64,000 bases of DNA. Source: Funneliformis mosseae (taxonomy: Eukaryota > Glomeromycota > Glomeromycetes > Glomerales > Glomeraceae). The notes beneath the pieces were generated by a model that made no database searches, was not told the origin of the DNA, and was given only the letters and a program-made list of their open reading frames with translations. Positions 25,704 through 36,610 of this stretch are shown here, piece by piece. Position 1 is the stretch's first letter. Each line of letters starts with the position of its first letter. The DNA is taken from positions 1 through 64,000 of the forward strand of contig CAJVPP010000019.1 in assembly GCA_910592005.1 (NCBI GenBank), written 5' to 3'. Position numbers and translations under genes: made by a program.

Positions 25704-26615
25704 CTGTATACCTCTAAAATTAAGCATCTCTTTTTTGCTATAGAGATGCTTAATTTTAAGTACTAACAAAATTGCTAAATTTTCAATCTCAGAAGCTATG
25801 TAAAAATAATAAATGCTTTATATTTCTAACATATTTCTTTTAGGAGTCATATAAAAGAATCTGTAAAATAAGTTTTGCAAAAGTAAATATAATTTAGCAG
25901 TAATTCTAAATGTATTAATGGTAAATGATAATAACAATAATAGTAGCATTAATAGTGATAGCAATCGTTAATAATAATAAAAGAAATATTGATGGCAAAG
26001 AATTCTTTGAAATAAAATAAATAAAAAATATTAAAATTTATAAAATATTTAATAAATCGGGTTTGTTTAGTATTTATTTTATTTTTAGATACTAAAAAAT
26101 GTGATAGTGTTTATTTTTGAATACTAAAAAAATAAGATACCATATTCCTCTGAAAATAAGCACTTCCTGAAAATAAGCATTATCTTATTTTTTTAGTATC
26201 TGAAAATAAGCTCTATCACATTTTTTAATATCTAAAAATAAAATAAATGCTAAAAAAATCCAATTTATTAAATATTTTATAAATTTCAATGTTTTTTATT
26301 TATTTTATTTAAAAGAATTCTTTGCCAACAATATTTCTTCATCATTATTAATAATTGCCATTACCATCAATGCTACTATTATCATCATTATCATTTATTA
26401 TTAACACACTCAGAATTACCGCTAAATTATATTTACTTTCGCAAAACTTATTTTACAGATTCTTTTATATGACCTCTAAAAGAAATGTATTAGAAATATA
26501 AAGCATTTATTATTTTTACATAGCTTTTAAGATTGAAAATTTAGCAATTTTGTTAGTATCTGAAATTAAGCATCTCTATAGTAAAAAAGGGATGCTTAAT
26601 TTCAGAGGCATACAG
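25704..26615. mobile_element. Long palindromic (foldback) element A
   Basis: Two inverted arms of about 435 nt (25704-26139 and 26181-26615) separated by about 41 nt. Outer ends are CTGTATACCTCTAAAATTAAG and the inverted CTTAATTTCAGAGGCATACAG, flanked by TA on both sides (25702-25703, 26616-26617). Arms differ by scattered substitutions. No coding capacity. TA target sites point to a Tc1/mariner or pogo-type mobiliser. Confidence 0.85.
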
Positions 26616-26657
26616 TAATGCTTATTTTGAGGAGTACTTATTTTCAGAGGAATATGG
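26140..26657. mobile_element. Overlapping TA-flanked element B
   Basis: Begins in the spacer of element A with CCATATTCCTCTGAAAATAAG and ends 42 nt beyond A's right end with the inverted CTTATTTTCAGAGGAATATGG. Both ends are followed by TA (26138-26139, 26658-26659). Its interior is the right arm of element A. Termini of A and B share the core CCTCTGAAA.TAAGC, so they belong to one family. Confidence 0.75.
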
Positions 26658-26889
26658 TAATATTTAGTATTTTTAATAACTAATAATAAATAATGAATAA
26701 TTATTTTTATTTTTATTATTTATTAGAAGTAATAAAATTAAAGCTACCTTTAATAAAAAATTTTCACTAATTTATGTATTATTAAACAATATGAATAAGT
26801 TATATAAACTTATAACAAAAAAGGCAGCTGAGAATTTACTTTATTATTAAATAAGGATTTTATTATAATTACTATATTTTTAGCAGATC

Positions 26890-27660
26890 TGACAATAATA
26901 CTAAAAGATTAATTAATATTTTTCAGTCTGCTTACATTGCATTTTTACATATTAAACCTCATTTAAAAATGGTTATTAATCCTATTTCTGAAAGTTTTCT
27001 TGAAAGTATCCTACATATAGGGTTATTTTATGTAATTATATGAACCATAATAATTTTAATCAAGAGACCCTTTCTTTTTTTATTAAAGATTATGCAGAAG
27101 CAATGATCAAAGCTTTACAAGAAAGATTTTCAGATTCTGATCTATATAATGCTTTAAGTGTATTTGATGTTAAATTGTTTTCCAAGACGGAAAGACAAAT
27201 GGTAACCTATGAACAAAAAGAAATCGAATTTTTAGGTAACTATTATAGAGATACCAAAGTAGTTGATTGTAACATTTTCGCAGGAATTTATTGATAAAGA
27301 AAAACTGTTGGATAAATAGAATTCAGCTAAATTTTACTTAGAGACTTTTTCATGAAAGAGAGTATAATTTTGTGGAAACATGGAAACATATTTTTGATGT
27401 AGATAAAAATTTTATTAATAATTACCCTTATATTTCCTTACTAGTAAAAATTGCACTTATTATTCCATTATCAAATGTAACAGCAGAGAGAATTTTTCAC
27501 ACCAGAATCTAATTAAAAAAAAGCTCCGAAATAAGTTTTGTACAGAAAATTTAAATAAGCACCTTATGATTTTAATTAATGGTCCCGATATAAAAGACTT
27601 TGATTTTGAAAAACATATGATCATTGGATCAATTTAAAAAGTAAGGCGTATAGGAAATTT
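26890..27660 (+). pseudogene. hAT-family transposase relic, C-terminal part
   Basis: The C-terminal part of a hAT transposase. An open stretch at 27040-27294 reads LSFFIKDYAEAMIKALQERF and DLYNALSVFDVKLFSKTER. After frameshifts it continues into the dimerisation region with SLLVKIALIIPLSNVTAERIF near 27455-27500 and LRNKFCTENLNKHLMILING near 27530-27590, the typical hAT ending. At least two frameshifts and several stops. Composition is less AT-rich than the neighbouring relics, so it is probably a younger insertion. The DNA-binding N-terminus is missing. Confidence 0.8.
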
Positions 27661-27719
27661 TGTAAATAATTAAATTTTTTAATTTTTTTGTAATTTCATT
27701 TTTGGACTAAATATTTTTT

Positions 27720-27870
27720 TGCGTGCACATTGTAATTTTACTTTTATATATAAAGCGCATATAAAATTTTTTTTTGCGCATATCTTTAAAATTGTTTAGA
27801 CGGAAAATGCGCACATGATTTTAGAGTTTGCGCACATGCCATTTATACATAATATGCGCTTGCACTGATA
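27720..27870. repeat. Cluster of GCGCA/GTGCAC words, possible hAT 3' end
   Basis: Within 150 nt after the hAT relic the words GCGCAT, TGCGCA and GCGCAC recur five or more times (GCGTGCAC, GCGCATATAAAA, TGCGCATATC, ATGCGCACATG, TTGCGCACATG, ATGCGC), the layout of subterminal transposase-binding repeats. A looser TGCACA cluster lies at 17090-17165. No exact terminal repeat was defined. Confidence 0.4.
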
Positions 27871-27889
27871 AAAAATTTTTTGAATTTAT

Positions 27890-29760
27890 AACACGACTAA
27901 GAAACACAAAAGTCATGTAATTCAATTAGCGCCGAGAAATTTCTAATCATTTGACATTGCCGACATTTCCGAACAATCCGACAGTGCCGATAAACTAAAA
28001 ATTTACATTTTCCGCAACTTTTGAAATTAGCTGTAAAGTATAATTCATAAATTGATAACCGAAATAAATTTATTAAAATTTTGCGTATATGCCGATTCTC
28101 CCAAGTGTCCAGATTTTTTTTTTTATAGACATTGGTGCCCATTCCCGTGTATATGCCCATACGTTATGCCTGTGCTCTGAATTTTGTTAGGTACAATCCT
28201 AATAATAACGAGTGTGCAAGCGCAACTATGATGTGCCTCTATTCCTTTTGGTCTTTGACATTTTTAAATTTCTTAGTAATGTTAACTCCAATTCCATAAG
28301 TTTTCTGAGAACTATTAATATCCAGGAAGCCGACATCAATGTGTGTCCAGCAAAATTTGCTCCAAATTTCGATATATTCATAATTCAAGCGTTACATGCT
28401 TTTTGATGCAAAACTTTCCATTCTTTTTGCTAATACAATGAGGGAATACACTAATTACCTTTTATATTGACGGCTTGTTTGAGTTGCTTTCCTTCGTATT
28501 ACATCTCCTAAATCAAGGAATGCATCACATTTGATGCAGTAATTTACATTAATGATATCTTCTAAACGATCATTTTATCCTCAAATTTATGCCCGGTATA
28601 ATTGACTGAATTTGTCCTTCATGATGAAGAATAGTGTTCAGCTCTATAAGATGATTATTATAAGCTTCAGTTTGAATTCTTGAAATTGCATAATCTAGGT
28701 GGTATTCAGTAAAATATTAATATGGTGTTAAAATTTTTGAAGGACGGTGATGGATCTTATTCATGATTCTACAGACTTATTCCTATTTGTTTTTCTTTCA
28801 ATAGTTAGAATTCTACATCATCTTTTTGACATTGGACCGTTATCTCACCATCATTTAGAATTCTGGACTTCTATGCATAAAAAAAATTTTTTCAATTTGT
28901 TTCTAATATATATATCAATTTCGAATTAGCAGATTGTTGCATTTGAAATACTTAAAAAAATTGTTAATTACTATAACTTTACAAAATAACTTAAATAAAG
29001 TGCAATGTAATACTTACTTTTTCATAACGAATCAGTTTAAACTGGACAAATTATGTGGATAATTTTCTGTGTCGGAAATATATGATGAAGGCATAGATAT
29101 CAAAATTAAAATTTTTGTTCTGCTCTAATCATCCCGATAACGAATTGTACGGAAATCATATAATTGAAATATTTATTAACTAGTGTTCAAAAGATAAGCT
29201 TTTAACGTATCATAGACCACACTTATATTTCCAAAACTGTCTTGACTTATTTTGTCGTACTGCTTAAACGAAAGTTTGAACTGATTTATGAATCAATTAA
29301 AACCTATAACTGTATCTTCTGGACACCGCGTAAAGGTGGCAAGTTTCGTTTAGGTTAATAAAAAATATTTGAGGTGAAAAAAAAAAAGAAAGTGCATACG
29401 AATATAATGGGTCATAAAATAATTTTAAAAATTTCCACCTCAAGACTTCATCAAAATACATAAAAACAGAATTAAAAAAAAAAACAAATAAAAATATATA
29501 TAATTCTAAACTATAAAATGTGGATGAAGTGGCCAATTGGGATTATTTTAAATGCAAAAAGGAACGACAAAACAGTTAACTTCATATAATAAATACGATA
29601 ATTCAAGGTATCGTAGTAATGCTTATCAAAAGATAAGCACCCTAGTGAAAATTTTCAAAGGGTATAAAGTTTTTTTTTTAATTTTTATTTTTTTTAATTT
29701 TTTTTGAGGATTTCAAAGACTACGAATAAGAAGGAGAGGTGGCCAGCTAAAAACGAAGGG
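27890..29760. other. Mixed-composition DNA with coding-like minus-strand fragments
   Basis: Less AT-rich than its surroundings. On the minus strand fragments such as EYHLDYAISRIQTEAYNN (near 28640-28700), YCIKCDAFLDLGDVIRRK (near 28490) and a Cys-rich piece CGKCKFLVYRHCRIVRKCRQC (27940-28020) look like a broken gene with a small zinc-binding module, but I cannot name a family. No intact model could be built. Confidence 0.35.
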
Positions 29761-29764
29761 GAAA

Positions 29765-30480
29765 TGTTATAAACCATAATCGATGGCAACGAGAATGCCG
29801 GGAGGATCAAGATCCATTGGCTCCGGCCATCGACTAGGGAGAGGAATGTAAGGGGTTTCTACAAAAATGCCTGGTGGATCAAGATCTATAGTTCTGGTTA
29901 CCTAGAAAAACGACGGATAGGAGCAATAGGGCGAGGTAGTACTGAAGTTGCAGCTGTAACAGGAGGTGAAGGAACTGAAATAAGGAAGGGGGGGACAGTA
30001 ACAAGTGGAGGGGGAGGGATTGCTATCAACCATACGAAAAACAAAAAGAAAGTTTAAAATTAGTAAACATGGTGAAAAAGAAATTTTATTTAAAATTCAG
30101 AATAATAATAAAAATAAAACCTCCTCAAATAAAACCCAACAAGTAAACCACACAATGACCTTAATAAAACCGAAAAGCACTTACAAAACCCATCCATTCG
30201 GCGAATCCAAAGTAAATCCCTCTTTTCAAAGCACGTCCCAAATGATAGTTCCTTGTCCTTGATTCTTTTACATCCCTTTGCAACCTTCCTTCATAAGATT
30301 TATTCTTGTTAACATCGTAACTAGCTTGTGCACTGATCGTTCACAAATATTCTTTCATTTTCTTCTTGTGCTTCAGCATCATTTTTCTTTGAAAGCGAAA
30401 TTTTTTTGCACGTTGTCGAGCATTGCGGATTTTTGTAAAAGTCAAGAAGTTGAAGTTTTGAGAAATCGTGTGTGACAAAA
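29765..30480 (-). other. Possible broken or unresolved gene, Pro-rich, minus strand
   Basis: Two related segments encode DLDPPGIF/LV about 30 codons apart (29790-29900), ending in IDYGL-stop. Upstream on the same strand lie a Pro-rich stretch (VPSPPVTAATSVLPRP) and coding-like pieces around 30190-30450 (SYEGRLQRDVKESRTRNYH; LKRGIYFGFAEWMGF followed by GTAAGT at about 30188). The pieces could be exons, but phases could not be joined into one model. Could equally be a relic. Confidence 0.25.
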
Positions 30481-30629
30481 TAACTGGTTTTTAAATTTAT
30501 GTGCAACGATAATCACGTGACATTTGATCAACAACCTGAAATCCCACAATTTTCTGAAAATGAAGGTTTGGAATAAAAAGGACCTTATTTTATAAGTCTA
30601 GATCACATTGAGAAAGTGTACTGTCGCTT

Positions 30630-30785
30630 TGGATTCCTCAGTTAATCTAATCAGTGGTGACCTCGCATTAGATTCCTCTTAGGTGAGCTCGGGTGATCCC
30701 TTAGGTGATCCGTTCAAGATTCCTACTATGGTTGTCTCGGGTGATCCTCTCTCTAGATTCCTGTTTGGTGATCAGTGATCTGTTG
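30630..30785. repeat. Imperfect GGTGATC / GATTCCT minisatellite
   Basis: The words GGTGATC(C) and AGATTCCT alternate with TCGGGTGATC and CTTAGGTGA over about 150 nt, at roughly 25-55 nt spacing, in otherwise non-repetitive DNA of mixed composition. Function unknown. Confidence 0.55.
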
Positions 30786-32635
30786 ACTCTCTCATCCATT
30801 TTTACATTTAATAGCGGGTTGGGAAGTGAAAAGTGAAAAGTTATGAGTGAAATAATTTCTACTATTTCTTATTTTTATATATTGTATTTTTGATTATTTC
30901 GCTTATCTTAATAAAAGAGGCATAACGTTTTATTTTTGTAATTGGTATTTTAAGTTTTTTTTTTTAATTGCTTTTTTATTTCAGTAAATGATAAAATAAT
31001 TTTTTTGTTGATTTAAGTCATTTAAGCAAAAAAAATTAATATTCTTTATTTTATAACAAATAAATAAAATAAAATAAAAAATACATTACGATTTAACGAA
31101 ATTAATGTGATTGAATTTTAAATGTTAAGTTTGTCATAATATGGGTCTGGATTCAAATAGAATATATAAAAATATAATAAAAATATATATATTTTTAGAT
31201 TTTAATTTATTAGTTCGTGAATTTAAACTCAAATTTTAATCCGACCTTGTAAATGCATGCATCTTTAAGAACTAATTAATTAAATTGTTTTTAATATGAG
31301 GATTTAAGGTTTTTATTGGATCGATCCTGGTGGGATTCATATTCTAAAGACCGTCCCAAAGAAAGATAAAAGACCGGTCTTTTTTGACCGTACCGGGCCG
31401 AACCGATCCAATTCTACCGAGAACACTAGATTCTTAAATAATATAAATTCGTATTACGATATTTTTTAAAAAAAATGTAAACTGATGGTCAAAGTTGTAC
31501 TATGATATTTTTTTTATTAATAACGATTTGTTAAAAAAGTGATAATTACATTGAACTGGTAATGGCAAAGTTTTCTTTAATTGAATTATTCACGTAGGAA
31601 TTGGCAGATTTTGAAATGAGCTTTCATCAAATATTGATGAAACACTAAGTTCTGAATGACACAAATTGTGGTACCTATGTTCCAATGAAAAAAAAATTCT
31701 GATAAGTAATGACAACCGACCACGGAGATATTGAACGGAAACATGGTGGTGGAAATAGCGAACAAAAAGTTGGGTGACTTTGGCGGTTTGTGGTAAAGGA
31801 AAGGAATCAACATTATAACTCCCTCAGGCCCCTGAATTTGATAAATGTGCCTACTTCTTTCCTTTAAAAATTGCCAAATAACAATAAATACAATTTAGCA
31901 TTTTAAAGTAAATTGTTTAACCCAGTCTGGTTAAATCTATCAGCTTATATATTCATACCCGAATTGATGGTAGATGTAGTCCAAATCCAAAACAGAAATA
32001 TCGATTGAATTTATCTTTTCCAAACTTATCTGCTTTTGCGGCAAGTTTAAATATTTTAATTTTGTTACCCCGTCTTTCATCTTTCGTTCCTTTCTCGTCT
32101 TTGACCAAGGACAACATTTTTGACAATTATCTCTATTAATAAAATATATAACGTTATAATAATGTTATTAATTATATAATTGTCTGGTTTAGTAACGCTT
32201 GCGCAGCATATAGTTTCTGCCTTCTCGAAACCGTGAGACATTTTTTATCACCTACTGTTCATTATTTCAGGACAGAAATTTTTTTGTTGACAAACTTCTA
32301 TTTGAGAGGGCGTCATAAAAGGGAATCTGAAATTTTTGTTAATTTTAGTTCTAAGCTAATTATGAGCACATGATTGTGAAAAAATATTTTAGATTTCCCC
32401 CTTTAATACTGCCCTTTAATTCTGGCGGGAAACTTTATTGCCGGTCACTTCGTGACATTTTGTTAAGGTTACGCGGTAGTCATAGTTTCTATATTAATTT
32501 TGTCAAGGTTGACATCGGAATTAATTAATTAATTAATCTTTTGAAATATTTATTAGCTAATTCAATCAAAGAAAATGTTATTCACGGATCCTTAAAAAAA
32601 AAAAAATTCCGTTACTAATGATAAAATGGTCAAGT
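30786..32635. other. Intergenic or relic DNA
   Basis: Mostly AT-rich. A GC-richer patch at 31316-31425 has inverted words (GGATCGATCC, AAAGACCG/CGGTCTTT, GGACCG-like, CCGATCC) and looks like the core of a short inverted-repeat element. Open frame 31586-31813 is not supported as a gene. Around 32400-32520 GC rises again without a frame. Confidence 0.45.
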
Positions 32636-32639
32636 TGAC

Positions 32640-34715
32640 ACATTATTCTTTCTTGGAATATGATTTCTTCCAAATACATCGGTTAGTCTCCTCCATGACC
32701 ATTGTCTTCACAAGAAATTTTACGAGTTGCACCCTATGAAAAATCATCGAAATGCCAGCAGGTAAGATGAAATTCCAAACAGGCATGGCCGACAAAAAAT
32801 AATCATCCACATGACAAATAACTTTGTGAGATGTACTAGTAAAGATGACCAAAAACGCTTGTAAAAGGAAATTAACAAGCATTAAATATCAAGGAAAAGT
32901 ATCATCAACACTAAGCCACCGGCAATGATTAAATAGACCAAAAATATTAGTGAAGAGGTAATACAACCGTTCCAACCAATTCCAAAAATGTAACAAATTG
33001 CACAGAAAAACATACCACAAAGTTGTGATACGAGAATTAATTACATCAATGACGTATCGTAGAGTCAATCCATTTTCTTTTTTTGTGACAATAATACTTT
33101 AAACTCATCCGGAACTATAATTTTACATATCGTCTTTGGTACATAAATCATTTTACGTTTCGAGAATGCTCTCAACATTAAAGTGTTAGGGTACCTATCT
33201 TCTCCAAGGAGCAATAAATTTTTGATGCAACATTTCTACGGTGGTTGAATAATATAATTCTACGATAGGATTTTGCGAGTATGGGAATGGAATATCCATT
33301 ATTTTGGTGCTTTGATACGATACATACAAAAATACCCTGGCAAACAGGTTACTCCACCAAATATTGATTCAAAGATTTTCCAAGATGATGCAAAGTATAA
33401 TATTCAAATACTTGGATCATTGTAACCCAACTCGTTTCTTATTCGCTATTTTCCTTTCTCCACAAAGTCCCATAACCGTTGGATCACGTTCCATCACTGC
33501 CACCATCCTACTAACACTATCCTTCATTACTAGCGTTTCTGCATCTCATCTCTTATTTATAAAACGTTACACCCGTTAATGTTCGTACCTTTTCAAACAA
33601 TTCGAATTCCAATGGTGTCATACGTTCGTTAAAAAATATGTTGCTAAGCCATTCCATTAATATAAGCTGTGAATCTCGTTTACTGGATTTAAGCCCTTTT
33701 TCGTTCTTCTGGTGTGCCATCTTTATTAATAAAACGCATTGGAACATGATGTCCATTACAATTATATATCCGATAATTTGTGTTGCTTTTTTACCTTTCC
33801 TATGGCTAAATCGAAACTAGATAAATTGAATGGTTCAATTAAATCCTCGCATATCTCCGGAGTTGTTTTATCGTTATCTGATCCGGTTATGTCCCTTCAG
33901 CGATTACCATTAATAATTTGTGCTTGTCAGAATAATCCGTACTGGCCAATGAATCAAGTGTTGTGCGCTTTAAATGTTCGTCTTCTGAATAACACGTGAC
34001 TAATAATATAATGTGTGATGTCGTTCGATATTTACCAAGCTGCCATGATAGAAACCAATCAAATTCTATAGCGGAAATGAACTTGATTAAAGAATTCCTG
34101 TGAATTCGACTGTCATTATACTATTCGCAAAACATCCGATGGTTGTACCTTCAACGTTTCCTGCTTTAAATTAGATTAACATTTTGATACCTCCTTGTGT
34201 GAAGAATCTCTCTTGTTGCATCTTTACCGAGGAGACCTCGAAGCCATTCTGTAACGCTATCATTTCCAAACAAATTGTCCTCATTTGAAGGATCATATAC
34301 CTTATTACTATAAACAAATAAGGTGGTGTTAGCTTTGGTTATATTTTGCCATGAATAAGAAACGCTTATTTTCTTATCGAGTTCCTTTAATCTGTGGAAG
34401 TATGACAATATGATAATGGATTTTTCGTTTCAATCTCCCTATCGCAAATGGTCCATCATTTAGGGGCAAAAGTACATTGGTAGTCTAGAGAAAAATAATC
34501 CGAGATATCTTGTCCAAACGTTGGAAATATTATTGATTCTAATTTTTATCTTCGATTGGAGGCGTTAACGGACGATGACTACCAAAAATATATTGAAATC
34601 ATACGTACCTTTTAATCTAACAGTCTCGTGAACTTTCTTGTCGTTTGGAGATATTTCCTCTACTATTATCATATTAGTTGTCATTTTGCATACTATCGAG
34701 ATAAGAAGTTTTAAC
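32640..34715 (-). pseudogene. Chitin synthase relic, class IV (CHS3-like)
   Basis: Chitin synthases polymerise N-acetylglucosamine at the plasma membrane. Minus-strand reading across frames gives, in order: a start-like exon near 34689 (MTTNMIIVEEISPNDKK then GTACGT), FGNDSVTEWLRGLLGKDATRE near 34215-34280, [20 protein letters not shown] near 33920-33980, [21 protein letters not shown] near 33610-33680, [24 protein letters not shown] near 33370-33430, [20 protein letters not shown] near 33310-33360, LLLLGEDRY near 33210 and the QRRRW-equivalent QKKKW near 33075. It ends with PVWNFILP and FDDFS.GATRKIS near 32700-32790. The last motif, found in three frames here, is typical of class IV. Repeated frameshifts and stops show loss of function. 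The base composition is nearer to host genes than to the transposons. Confidence 0.85.
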
Positions 34716-35010
34716 GCGAATATATTTTCAAAATTTCGAACTTAACCTTCATTTTACAACATGCTGACACTTTTTTTACAGGTTATATCTGCTAAGATTT
34801 TATGCGTATCTTACCGAAGTTTTTCGAACGGAATAAGATTTCGATTTATCAGCATATTTCTATTTTATGTAATAAATTTTATAAAAACTCTTTACTTTTC
34901 TTATAAAATAAAAAAAATTGATTTTAGAGTTTTCTTTAAAACTTTGCGTTTAATTTCATTTACGTGTCAATAATTTACTTTTAGAAATCGGAGTTTGTAT
35001 CAGTAAATAA
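34716..35010. other. Upstream flank of the chitin synthase relic
   Basis: AT-rich; an open frame at 34761-34973 has no supporting feature. TAGAAATC repeats begin at 34982. Confidence 0.5.
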
Positions 35011-35012
35011 TA

Positions 35013-35218
35013 ACGCGTCAGCAATGATTTATTTTTAGAAATCAGAACCATAACAATCAATAATAACGCTTCTCTCAAAAATTTATTTTTAGAAATTCAG
35101 TTGTAACAATAAAGAATAACGCGTCTCAATAATTTTATTTTTAGAAATTAATAACGCGTCTCTAGAATCAGTAACAATAGTTAGGCTGATGTAAACATAA
35201 ACATTCCATATTACGCGT
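35013..35218. promoter_or_regulatory. Cluster of four ACGCGT boxes in a degenerate tandem repeat
   Basis: ACGCGT occurs at 35013-35018, 35119-35124, 35154-35159 and 35213-35218, with a near match ACGCTT at 35066. Each repeat unit (about 35-55 nt) also carries TTTTTAGAAAT. In yeasts ACGCGT is the MCB element bound by MBF and drives G1/S genes. The cluster sits 300-500 nt upstream of the chitin synthase relic; that it was its promoter is inference. Confidence 0.45.
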
Positions 35219-35222
35219 CTTT

Positions 35223-35465
35223 GATTTTATTATAAATACTCCCCACTTCTCCTCACAAAAATTTCAACTTTTTTTCCTTTACCCTTCTTGATTTATTATA
35301 AATACTCCCCACCTCACCTCACAAAAATTTTAACGTTTTCCTTTACCCTTCCCTTATATATTTTATTATCCCCAAGTGTAATTTCATCTTTTTTTCCTTT
35401 ACCCTTCTTGATTTTATTATTAATACTCTCCACCTCACCCTTCCCTTATATATTTTAATATCCCA
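35223..35465 (+). repeat. Tandem repeat carrying TATAAATACTCCCCAC boxes
   Basis: Units begin at 35223, 35290 and 35410, with a partial one near 35365. Each has GATTTTATTATAAATACTC, a C-rich patch (CCCCACCTCACCTCAC) and TTTCCTTTACCCTTC. The TATAAATA plus CT-rich layout resembles duplicated core promoters on the plus strand, but no coding region follows within 1 kb. Confidence 0.6.
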
Positions 35466-35775
35466 GAAAATCGAAAGAAATTTTTACAAAAGAAAAACCA
35501 ATAAAAAGTAAGGACTTTTGTAACTTACATAGTAATCTTTTTTTTTAATTTTCGACGAAGCGAGTTTTTGTGTATATATGCAGAACGCTATGTATTGTTT
35601 TCTTCTCTTAAAGAGATAAAAACTTTCTTCTCTTCGAGAGATAAAAATATTTTTCTTTCCTTGCGAGAGAAAAACCTGCGTTTAACCGTTTCTGGTCCCA
35701 GTTCAGTCATCATGCGTCGCTCCTAACAGTGTTGATCTTTTGGCGTTTATCTAGGGAAACCATGTTTTTTTTTTT
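35466..35775. other. Non-coding segment of unusual composition after the TATA repeats
   Basis: Contains three related hairpin-like words (CTCTTAAAGAG, CTCTTCGAGAG, CCTTGCGAGAG) at about 35607, 35636 and 35662. A mixed-composition block at 35685-35760 (TTTCTGGTCCCAGTTCAGTC...) ends in a T15 run at 35766. This could be an untranslated RNA driven by the upstream TATA repeats; I recognise no known RNA family. Confidence 0.3.
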
Positions 35776-36610
35776 TTTTTAAACAGGAACATTTAAAAAT
35801 GTATAAATTTTATCTCGTAAATCTAACGTGATTATTTTTTTTTATCTTTAGTTTATTAGGAACGAGATCAAAATCGATGAAATAATTTAGTTGTTTTTAT
35901 TTTTATAATAAAATTTTATTTAAATTTTTATAAAAAAATGAATCTTAACAATATTGTTGTAATGCATTTGACAAAGTTGGTCACTAACTTTAAATAATTA
36001 AATATATTAATGTTCCTTTTTGTTTTAGTTTTTTCATATGTAAACTTAGTAAAAGTACGAAATTTGTCTCACGATTATGTATTGCACAAGGTTCTTTTTT
36101 AAAATTTTCGCGTTACTTTTAAAAGTATGTAAAAGCCAATCAAATTTATGCAGATCATTTTATTAAAAAGTTTTAGAACGTGTTTCCTTATTTGGTAAAT
36201 TCCTTGACTTGAATTAGCAAAAAGAGAAAAATTATTAAACGAATACTATTATTTTTAATTAATTTTTTATAAATTTATACTTTCTAATCCCAAATTTACT
36301 TTTTGGTTATAATTCAATTTTGATATTGTTTTGAATTTTGCGTGCATTAGGCTCTAGAATTCCTTTTTATTCTACTATCTACATAATATACTGTATATTT
36401 AATTCATATCTTTAAAAGAGCTCATTATCGTAACGAATGATTAAATAAATTCCTCTTTTTTAGAGAATAACAGTCTTATTTTTCAAATTCAAAATTTTCG
36501 TGCCATTTAAAAAAGTCCAAAAAGGCAAACCGTCTTGAAAGAATACATGTTTCGCGAACAATTTTATATATTGAACTCGTGGTAGAAAATCCCGCGGTAG
36601 TTGATTGTTA
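35776..36610. other. Intergenic DNA downstream of the 36.6-kb gene
   Basis: AT-rich. Open frame 36460-36663 (minus) overlaps the end of the next gene out of frame and is probably its 3' UTR. Confidence 0.5.

Noticed and set aside
17085..27870. A single 10-kb hAT element bounded by the TGCACA and GCGCA clusters
   Set aside because: The two clusters resemble each other only loosely and no matching terminal repeats or 8-bp duplication could be defined.
31586..31813. 75-residue minus-strand gene
   Set aside because: No family resemblance, no splice context; likely chance frame in mixed-composition DNA.
35640..35780. C/D-box snoRNA on the minus strand
   Set aside because: An ATGATGA box is present, but CTGA follows immediately and no terminal stem or spaced D box was found.
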